Source: an uncultured Clostridia bacterium | Lineage (GTDB): Bacteria > Bacillota > Clostridia > Christensenellales > Borkfalkiaceae | Length of the DNA: 43,838 bases | Reading direction: 5' to 3' | Assembly (NCBI GenBank): GCA_947625555.1 | Contig: CANQOT010000016.1 | Span: 1-43,838, forward strand | Shown: positions 37,259 through 43,838 of the stretch, piece by piece | Layout: the number at the start of each line of letters is the position of its first letter | Numbering within the stretch: the stretch's first letter is position 1 | Notes under the pieces: model-generated | Seen by the model: only the letters and a program-made list of their open reading frames with translations | Database searches by the model: none | What the model was told of the DNA's origin: nothing | Program-made: the position numbers and the translations under genes

Positions 37259-40200
37259 TCAATCGAACAGGGCGACGGAGGTAACGCCCTTGTATTTGAG
37301 CCCCCTCTGCTCGTCGTTGAGCTGTTTGAGATAGTTGTTCCCGCCCGAGCTTCCGTACATATAGAAGTTGAAATCGTGCGAGCCCGCCGCCCGCGGCAGG
37401 ACGGTGCCCTGCTGCGTCATGTTGCCGCCGGCATCGGCAAGGACGGAGATGTTGATGTTGACGTGGAGAAGATCGTTCAGCCCCTCCGTAAGGCCGCTCA
37501 AATCGACCGCGGAATAATTTCTGCCGCCGCCATAGAGGGCGATGCCGCCGTGGACGAACTGCTTCCCGTCCACATCTTCGATGAGCGCGGCGTAGGAGGG
37601 CTCCTTCTTGGTGACGAAGTCGATCATGCCTTTGAGGTCGAGTTTGAGCCATTCGTGGAGGGCGCCGATGGGCGATTCAATGAGCGACGAGGAATCGATG
37701 AGCGAACTATCCTTCCAATCGTACAGGCGCACATCCCCTTCGAGGCGCAAGACGGAGGCAAAGGACGTTCCGCCCGAATGCTCCCACTCCTTGGTGAAGG
37801 CCCGCCACTGGTGGTCGGGCGCGCCCTCATAGAGAAATTCGCCCGAGAAGTTGCTCTCGATGCCCACGGTGAAGAGCCCGCTCGTCTCGATGACGGAATC
37901 TTTGAGGACGACGTCGGTCATGACATAGTGCGAATAGAACCACTCGTCGCGATAGAGCGCGCCGTCCGAATAGACGTTGGAGCTCTTTTGTTCGGGATAG
38001 GGCGCGTTTTTGCTGTCGCGCAGCTGCGGCTCCTGCCCGTTCACGGAGGAAGCGCGCAGGGCCCTGTTCGCACCCATCTTCAAAATGAACTCCCTGCCCT
38101 GCGAGAGGATACACCCCTCGATGGTGACGTTGATCCTGTCGGCGTCCGCGATCTCGGTGCCGGGCAGCCTTTCGAGAAAATACCCGCTGCCGTCGCGGTT
38201 GCCGCCGTATGCGCGGACGACGTTTCTGCCGTTCCTCACGCGGCAGTTGACGATCTCGCAATCGGCGTTCACTTCGAGCGTCGTGCCCGTGAGGTTGAGC
38301 CTTGTGAGGTCGTATTCCCCCGTTTCGGGATCGGCGAGGAGGGAATCGTCGCAGCCGAGAAGGTTGACGCCGTAGAGCTTCACCCCGTCGGTGCGGATGA
38401 GGAAGGCGCAGTTGTCCTGCCCCGCGACGCTCGCCATCTGCCTGTAATTGACGAAGTAGAGCGGCCCCTTATAGAGATCGAGAAGGGGCGTGCCGTTCGC
38501 GTCGTGGGCATGGGTATAGTTGCCCGCGTCGATGGACTTGCCGTTGCCGTACACGCTGTTTCTAAATTCGAGCGCATAGGAGATCTTGGAACTCTCGTCG
38601 GTGACCGCTTCCTGTGTGTAGCGGTACCACTCGATATTATACGTCGAGCGCATGCGATGCTTTTTGAGGACGGCGAGCCGCTGCTCGATGGAAAGATCGG
38701 CCCCCGACGCATCCGTGCCGAGCTTGATGTTTTGCGTGAGGACGATCTCGCGGCCCTTTTCCGCCGCATCGACGAGCTCGGGCGCGTTCCCGACGGCGAC
38801 GGCGTCGAAAACGATATTGAGCGACAGGGTGCCCTGAACGTTGGCCTTGAAGGCGGCGTTCCCCACCCAGCGGGCGGTGACGGTCACCGCGCCCGTCCCC
38901 TTCGGAATGAGCACGGGGTTGCCGCTGCTCCGATCTATTTCGGCGATCTTCCCGCCGCCCGTGACGTCGTATTCGACCTCGTCGCCCGCCTGTTCCAATC
39001 CGGACGTGCTGCTGTACGTATAGACGAGGAGGGGATAGGTGTTATCGACAAGGCCGAGCGAGGCATTGTATGCCTTCCCCGCGACGGTATAATCGCGCGC
39101 GAGGTCCACCTTCACATTGTTGGCGATCTGGATGACGCTCACCTTTTTGATGACGTTGACGGCGATGGTCTGCGTCTGCGTCTTGGCGCCGTAGGCCGCC
39201 GTGACGACGAGGACGAAACTCCCCCCTTCCGCCGCCTTGATCGTCGCCGTATTGCCGTCCGCGGTGAGAAGATCCTCGCGGCCCTCGAGCTTCCAGCTGT
39301 ACAGGACGCCCTTCGCGCCGCCCGCTGCGACGGCATAGAAGGAGGCGTTCGTGCCCGTCAGAATGGTGACCTCTCGGCCGCCGCCTTCCGCCTCCGAGAT
39401 CTCGCGGTCGGAGAACACGGAGAAGGTGAACTCCTCGGTGAAGGAGAAGAGATAGAAGATGTTATGGCCGCCCGCCGTGATGGTCGCCTCGGCCTCCTTT
39501 GCGCCCTCGCGGAAGGAGATATCGAGCGTATATCTGCCGTTTTTGCCCTTTATGGACTTGCACTCCGCATCGTCGGACGAGAATTGGGGATAGCCCCCCG
39601 AACACTCTACAAAGAGCTCTGTGGAAGCTGTGCCCTCAACGAGCAGCATGCTCCCGTCCGTCTCGTCCCCGAATACGGCGCTCTCGCGCGAGGCGGGGTC
39701 CTCGAATGCCGCCTTGCCGTTGACGAGCGCGACGGCCTCCTCGGGCTTTGTCACGTTGAGGATGACCGTCTTTCGGATATCGCCGTCGACGCCGTCTTTC
39801 ACGAAGAGGGAAAGCTCCACCCTGCCCGTGAACGGGAGGAAGATGCTCTTCGCCCCCCTCTCGATCTCGGTGTAGATCTCCGCCGTCTCTTCCGTCTGTT
39901 CGATGGTGTATTGGGTAAATTCCATCGGATGAATAGACATGTCGTAGGTATAGCTGCCCGTCGGCACCGCGGCCGTCAGGGTATCCCCCTCTTCTTCGAG
40001 GACGACGGGTTCCCCCGCGCCGTCGAAGAGGGTAAAGTCGAAGCCGTAGGGCTTGGAAGATACGACGACGACGGAGAGGCTGTCGGTAAAGCCCTTGTCG
40101 TTGCTCGTCGCGACGATCTCCGCCGAACCCTCCTTCAAGGGGACGATCTTGCCCTTCGTTACCTCGACGACTTCGGGATCGCTCGAAGCGAGGGTATAAC

Positions 40201-40438
40201 CCTTCTCCGTCGCGTTGCTCGGCAGGACCTCGGCCGCGACGGTATATTCCAACTTCTTCGCCATATCGAGCGAGAGGATACTCTCGTCCCCGTCGCCGTC
40301 GTCGGGCCCCTCCAACTTGATCTCGATGCCGCTGACGGAGATGTTCACGCCGAGGCTGATAATTTTGACGGAGGAAAAAATGACGATAACAAAGACCATG
40401 GGAATGACAAGGATAAGCGCGAGAAGTGTTTTTCTCAT
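37259..40438 (-). CDS. Giant Ig-like/beta-helix surface protein
   Basis: This 1,059-aa protein is anchored by an N-terminal hydrophobic helix (~4-26). A Big_2-type Ig domain lies at ~60-130 (LASSDPEVVEVTKGKIVPLK). Several further beta-sandwich repeats follow, with another bacterial Ig-like domain at ~455-550. A region rich in parallel-beta-helix character comes next (~620-940; NVTIEGCILSQGREFILKMG, VLKDSVIETSGLFTVGIESN). The C-terminus ends KGVTSVALFD without a sortase motif. It is probably displayed or held at the cell surface. ATG shares its A with the permease stop, so it is the last, coupled gene of the ABC operon and could be what the transporter handles. Confidence 0.82.
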   Translation of the reverse strand: MRKTLLALILVIPMVFVIVIFSSVKIISLGVNISVSGIEIKLEGPDDGDGDESILSLDMAKKLEYTVAAEVLPSNATEKGYTLASSDPEVVEVTKGKIVPLKEGSAEIVATSNDKGFTDSLSVVVVSSKPYGFDFTLFDGAGEPVVLEEEGDTLTAAVPTGSYTYDMSIHPMEFTQYTIEQTEETAEIYTEIERGAKSIFLPFTGRVELSLFVKDGVDGDIRKTVILNVTKPEEAVALVNGKAAFEDPASRESAVFGDETDGSMLLVEGTASTELFVECSGGYPQFSSDDAECKSIKGKNGRYTLDISFREGAKEAEATITAGGHNIFYLFSFTEEFTFSVFSDREISEAEGGGREVTILTGTNASFYAVAAGGAKGVLYSWKLEGREDLLTADGNTATIKAAEGGSFVLVVTAAYGAKTQTQTIAVNVIKKVSVIQIANNVKVDLARDYTVAGKAYNASLGLVDNTYPLLVYTYSSTSGLEQAGDEVEYDVTGGGKIAEIDRSSGNPVLIPKGTGAVTVTARWVGNAAFKANVQGTLSLNIVFDAVAVGNAPELVDAAEKGREIVLTQNIKLGTDASGADLSIEQRLAVLKKHRMRSTYNIEWYRYTQEAVTDESSKISYALEFRNSVYGNGKSIDAGNYTHAHDANGTPLLDLYKGPLYFVNYRQMASVAGQDNCAFLIRTDGVKLYGVNLLGCDDSLLADPETGEYDLTRLNLTGTTLEVNADCEIVNCRVRNGRNVVRAYGGNRDGSGYFLERLPGTEIADADRINVTIEGCILSQGREFILKMGANRALRASSVNGQEPQLRDSKNAPYPEQKSSNVYSDGALYRDEWFYSHYVMTDVVLKDSVIETSGLFTVGIESNFSGEFLYEGAPDHQWRAFTKEWEHSGGTSFASVLRLEGDVRLYDWKDSSLIDSSSLIESPIGALHEWLKLDLKGMIDFVTKKEPSYAALIEDVDGKQFVHGGIALYGGGRNYSAVDLSGLTEGLNDLLHVNINISVLADAGGNMTQQGTVLPRAAGSHDFNFYMYGSSGGNNYLKQLNDEQRGLKYKGVTSVALFD

Positions 40439-42186
40439 CAGATACCGCCTCCCGAAAATTCATAGTATTTTCTCTTCAAACGGAAGAGGAGATAGAAGAG
40501 CGCCATCCCGACGGCAAGGACTGCGATCCCGCCCGCCAGCGCATAGGTAAGGAAACCAAGCTCGAAGTGCCGCAGTTGGGAGAATACTTTGAGCGCGAAC
40601 ACGAGTCCGCCCACCACGAACGAGAAGAGCATGCCCATGACGATGACGACGGAAACGGTGCCCGAAGATTCCTTGATCTCGCCGTCCTCCTCGGTGGAGA
40701 ACTTGGCGTGGTTGAAGTCGTAGCGCGTCGCAACGGCGATGTTGGCGAAGCTGAACAGCATGCCCATGCCGCCGATGAATACGGCGTTGGGGAAGCTCAC
40801 CATGTCCGTCGCCCACAGGGTGATCGCCGAAGCGACCTGCGAGATCATCGTCACGATGAGGCACAGGACGATCTTCGAGAAGAACACCGTCTTATAGCCG
40901 ATGGGCATCGCCTTGGCCGCATAGAACATCTCGCCGTCGCGGCTGATGTTGGTCGCGCAGAAAACGTTGGTGAGCGCGCCGAAGAGAATGGTGAGGAAGA
41001 GCGCAATTTCGAGTTTGCAATCGAGCCCCACGAGATTGACGACAAGCGACGCGCCCACGTCCATGCAGAAGTACACCATGAGCGGCATGATGAATGCCAC
41101 CGAAAAATAGGAGAACATGTAGGACGGGGTGCGGAAAATGTGCAAAAATTCCTTTTTGAGCAGGGCGTTGAACTTCGAGCCCTTCGGCGTGATGATGTTG
41201 TTTTTGAATACTGCGGGGGAAGAGCTTTGGTTGCGCGCCTGCAATGCGCGCGCGAGAATGCGCCTTATGATGAGCATGGAGACGGTGATGCTGACGATCG
41301 CGACGGCCGCAAGGCCCACCCAGCTCCACACGGATCCCGAGCCCGTCATGATCCCCGCGAGCCAGCGTGCGGGATAGAGCGCGGAGCACACCGCGCCGAT
41401 GGTATCGACCACCTTCTCGCTGAAAAAGTATTTGAGGGAATCGCCGAGAAGGAGCTGCTTGACGCCGCTCAAAAGGATGGAATAGAGCCAGATGCACACG
41501 CCGAGGAGGGCCGTCACCACGATGAACATGAGGACGTAGCGGTCCTTCAAAAACTTCTTGACGACCTGGTAGAGCGGCACGATGACGGCCGCGATCCCCA
41601 TCGTGATGAGGGGCAAAAGGAAGCAAACGCCCACCGACAGGGCCCAGAAAACGGGCAGGACGCCCACCCGCCATGCAAACGTCGCATTGATCGTCATGAC
41701 GGCGACGAGGGCGATCGTGAACTGTCCCCTGTAAAGGGAGATGAGCCGCGCGACAAACAGCGTCCGCGCATTGATGGGCATCGCCGAGAAGATCTTCATA
41801 TCGTCGGACGTGAAGAGTTCCCTGCCGAGCTGCCCCACGCCGCCGATCACCATGCCCACGATGACGACGGTGTAGAGAATGGTGAAAAGTTCAGTCGAAC
41901 GGGCGGCAAAATCCGTCTTGCCCGCCGTCTTGACGGCGACATAGACGTCGACGAACCGCCCGAAGAACACGACGAACAGCGCGACGATGGCGGCCGCGAG
42001 AAGGAGGCGCAGAAGGAAGCCGATGAGATCGAACTGCCCCGCCTTGAACATGGAGCGGCGTTCCTGCCTGCCCTTTCGCAGGAGGGCCCGCACCGTGCGG
42101 AATTTTACGCCGCCCGCGTTTTGGCTTTGATGTTGCGCGACTTGCCGCTTCGGGCTGCGGCGCGCTTCACTCTTCCTGTCCTTCAT
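40438..42186 (-). CDS. ABC-2-type permease
   Basis: This 582-aa integral membrane protein has about a dozen hydrophobic helices in two halves, separated by a cytosolic segment near FKNNIITPKGSKFNALLKKEFLHIFRTPSYMFSY. The KKEFLHIFR helix before a membrane span is typical of ABC-2 permeases. It starts at ATG 42186, overlapping the ATPase gene by 20 nt; the longer frame upstream is a translation of the ATPase gene. It pairs with the zinc-ribbon ATPase to form an exporter or mechanotransmission complex of unknown substrate. Confidence 0.88.
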   Translation of the reverse strand: MKDRKSEARRSPKRQVAQHQSQNAGGVKFRTVRALLRKGRQERRSMFKAGQFDLIGFLLRLLLAAAIVALFVVFFGRFVDVYVAVKTAGKTDFAARSTELFTILYTVVIVGMVIGGVGQLGRELFTSDDMKIFSAMPINARTLFVARLISLYRGQFTIALVAVMTINATFAWRVGVLPVFWALSVGVCFLLPLITMGIAAVIVPLYQVVKKFLKDRYVLMFIVVTALLGVCIWLYSILLSGVKQLLLGDSLKYFFSEKVVDTIGAVCSALYPARWLAGIMTGSGSVWSWVGLAAVAIVSITVSMLIIRRILARALQARNQSSSPAVFKNNIITPKGSKFNALLKKEFLHIFRTPSYMFSYFSVAFIMPLMVYFCMDVGASLVVNLVGLDCKLEIALFLTILFGALTNVFCATNISRDGEMFYAAKAMPIGYKTVFFSKIVLCLIVTMISQVASAITLWATDMVSFPNAVFIGGMGMLFSFANIAVATRYDFNHAKFSTEEDGEIKESSGTVSVVIVMGMLFSFVVGGLVFALKVFSQLRHFELGFLTYALAGGIAVLAVGMALFYLLFRLKRKYYEFSGGGI

Positions 42187-43180
42187 TGCGTAAGAAATAC
42201 TCCTCGAAATCGAAATTGGGGTCCCTCGCGTAGATGGCGCCCACGTCGAGTTCGTTGACCTGCCTGCCCTTTCGGATGAGCACGACGCGGTCGCAGAGCT
42301 TCGCAACGGTATTGAGGGCGTGCGAAGAGAAGATAATGGAATTTCCCTGCGCGGCATAGGCGTGCATAAAATCTTGCACCGCCCGCATCGTGCGGGGATC
42401 GAGGCCCGTCATGGGTTCGTCGAGGATCCAGAGTTTGGGGTGATGGATGAGCGACCCCATCATGCAGATCTTCTGCCGCATGCCGTGCGAATAGGAAGAG
42501 ATGAGATTTTCGATGGGCTTGCCGAGCTGAAAGACCTCGTCGAGCTCTTTGAGACGCTTCAAACGCAACTTTGTGGGAACTTCATAGACGTCTGCCATGA
42601 AGTTGAGATACTGGATGCCCGTCATCTTGACGAAAGTCGCATGGTTATCGGTGACGAAGCCCATGCGCGCCTTCGCCTTCTCCGCCTGTTTGCGGATATC
42701 GTACCCCGCGATCTTGATCTCGCCCTGTTCGAAGGGGAGCATGCCTTCGAGGCACTTCAAGGTGGTGGACTTGCCCGCGCCGTTGTGCCCGAGAAGGCCG
42801 ACGATCTCGCCTTCATAGCAGTTAAAGGTGACGTCGGTCACCGCCCAAGCGGCCTTGCGCGAATAGCGCTTATAGAGCCCCTTTACACTGACGACCTCCT
42901 TCGCATTGGGAATGCGGCCGCGGTGCGGCTGGGGTTGTTCGTTCTGTTGGAGCGCGGCAAGTTGGGGTACGGTTTGTTGGGGCGCGGCCGGTTGCACCGC
43001 AGCCGGTTGCGGCTGCGGCCGGGGTTGGGGCTGCGGGAATTGCACGACGGTCATCGTCGAGACGGGCTGTTGGCCGAAGGGCCTTATGCCCGCAGGTGCG
43101 GGGATCGTCGCGTAGCGGCAGCGGGGGCATGCGATCGCATGGTCCTCCAAAAGGATGCCGCAGTGGGTGCAGTATCTCAT
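42167..43180 (-). CDS. ABC ATPase with N-terminal zinc ribbon
   Basis: This 337-aa protein fuses three parts. A zinc ribbon comes first (Cys4, 7, 18 and 21), then a Pro/Gln-rich linker (~45-95, QPQPRPQPQPAAVQPAAPQQ), then an ABC ATPase with GHNGAGKST (Walker A), YSHGMRQK signature, LWILDEP (Walker B) and FSSHAL (H-loop). ATG 43180 follows GAGAGGAG at ideal spacing. Ribbon fusions to ABC ATPases are uncommon; the ribbon resembles the free-standing membrane ribbon protein at 20.5 kb. The ATPase powers the overlapping permease. Confidence 0.93.
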   Translation of the reverse strand: MRYCTHCGILLEDHAIACPRCRYATIPAPAGIRPFGQQPVSTMTVVQFPQPQPRPQPQPAAVQPAAPQQTVPQLAALQQNEQPQPHRGRIPNAKEVVSVKGLYKRYSRKAAWAVTDVTFNCYEGEIVGLLGHNGAGKSTTLKCLEGMLPFEQGEIKIAGYDIRKQAEKAKARMGFVTDNHATFVKMTGIQYLNFMADVYEVPTKLRLKRLKELDEVFQLGKPIENLISSYSHGMRQKICMMGSLIHHPKLWILDEPMTGLDPRTMRAVQDFMHAYAAQGNSIIFSSHALNTVAKLCDRVVLIRKGRQVNELDVGAIYARDPNFDFEEYFLRNEGQEE

Positions 43181-43196
43181 AGATATCTCCTCTCGT

Positions 43197-43823
43197 TCAA
43201 TAGGCAAATGTCAGGGTGATGGTGACGTTGGAAGTTTGGCCGCTTCTCTCGTCGGTGGAAAGGTACGCGACTGCGATCTTCGCGATATGCTCCCCCGACG
43301 TCGTGATCTCAATCGTCATTCCCTTCGGCGTCGCAGCCTCCGGAAATTCCTCCGCGATCGAGAACACGTTCCCCACCGCTTCGTCCTTCACGCTGCACTT
43401 CAATACGTCCTTTTCATACGTCGGCGTCCCAGTGAAGTACAGCTCCTTCAAATCGAGCGTCACCGTGAACTTCGCCGCGGCGTACGTCTCTTCCACTTCC
43501 TCCACTGTGTACGGCTCTTCGCTCTCCGTCCCGATGGGGTTGAGCTTCTTCACCGTTCCCGTCATGCTGTACCCCTCGCCCGACTTCGAGATCGTCTTTT
43601 CGCTCTCGTACCGCACGAGGTCCCCCGCCGCGATCGTGATCTTCTGACCGATCGTCTTGGCATCGGGAAGGCGTTCATACTTCTCCGTCACCTGTTCGAG
43701 GGGCGTCTTTTCTCCCTCTCCGCCGATCCCGCCCATCTGTCCGGGATCGAGCGTCGTACACCCCGCAAGCAACATTCCCATGCACAGTGCTGCCGTCGCC
43801 ACGGCGACCATCATCTTCTTCAT
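43197..43823 (-). CDS. Lipoprotein heading the ABC operon
   Basis: This 208-aa lipoprotein has a signal peptide with lipobox LLAGC, a Gly-rich linker and a beta-rich domain ending QTSNVTITLTFAY. AGGAGG precedes ATG 43823. It lies 16 nt upstream of the ATPase gene, so it is probably the first gene visible of a lipoprotein-ATPase-permease-surface protein operon; the promoter lies beyond the window. No family recognised. It may be an extracytoplasmic partner of the transporter. Confidence 0.83.
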   Translation of the reverse strand: MKKMMVAVATAALCMGMLLAGCTTLDPGQMGGIGGEGEKTPLEQVTEKYERLPDAKTIGQKITIAAGDLVRYESEKTISKSGEGYSMTGTVKKLNPIGTESEEPYTVEEVEETYAAAKFTVTLDLKELYFTGTPTYEKDVLKCSVKDEAVGNVFSIAEEFPEAATPKGMTIEITTSGEHIAKIAVAYLSTDERSGQTSNVTITLTFAY

Positions 43824-43838
43824 TACAGGATCCCTCCT

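Noticed and set aside
37376-40465. Very long antisense frames (also 5268-7046, 7073-8779, 13960-15795, 29200-31953 and 40426-42258 on the plus strand)
   Set aside because: They mirror real genes on the other strand, are rich in Arg/Asp/Glu/His repeats typical of reverse-frame translation of GC-rich codons, and have no ribosome sites or domains.

Overview
The window looks like chromosome from a fairly GC-rich, Gram-positive gut-type member of the Clostridia. The grounds are numerous lipoproteins with Firmicute lipoboxes, TTGACA/TATAAT sigma-A promoters, a formate-tetrahydrofolate ligase, strong GGAGG ribosome sites, and small XRE and ECF regulators. The exact lineage cannot be fixed from sequence alone. 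Most of the window is GC-rich. The first ~4 kb is clearly AT-richer and holds accessory genes.

Left end (1-5.2 kb, accessory): a 42-aa microprotein preceded by four degenerate ~75-bp tandem repeats; nested hairpins; then a compact type II restriction-modification cassette (XRE controller, C5 methyltransferase, HNH endonuclease). The cassette is bracketed by two copies of a 39-bp direct repeat. It is followed by a sigma-region-4-like small protein and a DUF4268 protein, which suggests the edge or remnant of a mobile element or defence island.

Core blocks: a heterodimeric ABC exporter (5.2-8.8 kb); a YggS PLP-homeostasis protein; a secreted leucine-rich-repeat lipoprotein; the fhs-mutY operon; a lipoprotein/XRE pair; an ~1,125-residue PurL homologue that has lost essentially every catalytic motif; a zinc-ribbon membrane peptide; a DUF697 membrane protein; a second lipoprotein/XRE pair; a ClC channel; tRNA-Gly(CCC); an HtrA-like protease lipoprotein; an SDR enzyme diverging from a polysaccharide deacetylase; a P2-type cation ATPase; a metallophosphoesterase; an ECF sigma factor with a membrane-anchored beta-propeller partner; MgtE with a long 5' leader; and an operon of lipoprotein, zinc-ribbon-fused ABC ATPase, ABC-2 permease and a giant Ig-like/beta-helix surface protein that runs to the right edge.

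The three intergenic blocks at 9.66-10.43, 12.5-12.86 and 27.1-27.7 kb are mosaics of short palindromic interspersed repeats. A related piece has entered the mutY reading frame.

The strongest novelty candidates are (1) the full-length PurL pseudoenzyme and (2) the twice-repeated module of a divergent 68-aa XRE regulator and a secreted lipoprotein. In both copies of module 2 a 5-5-5 dyad sits exactly inside the -35/-10 spacer of the lipoprotein promoter, with a further dyad downstream. A third pattern is recurrent leaderless promoters, with the -10 ending 7-8 nt before ATG and no ribosome site.
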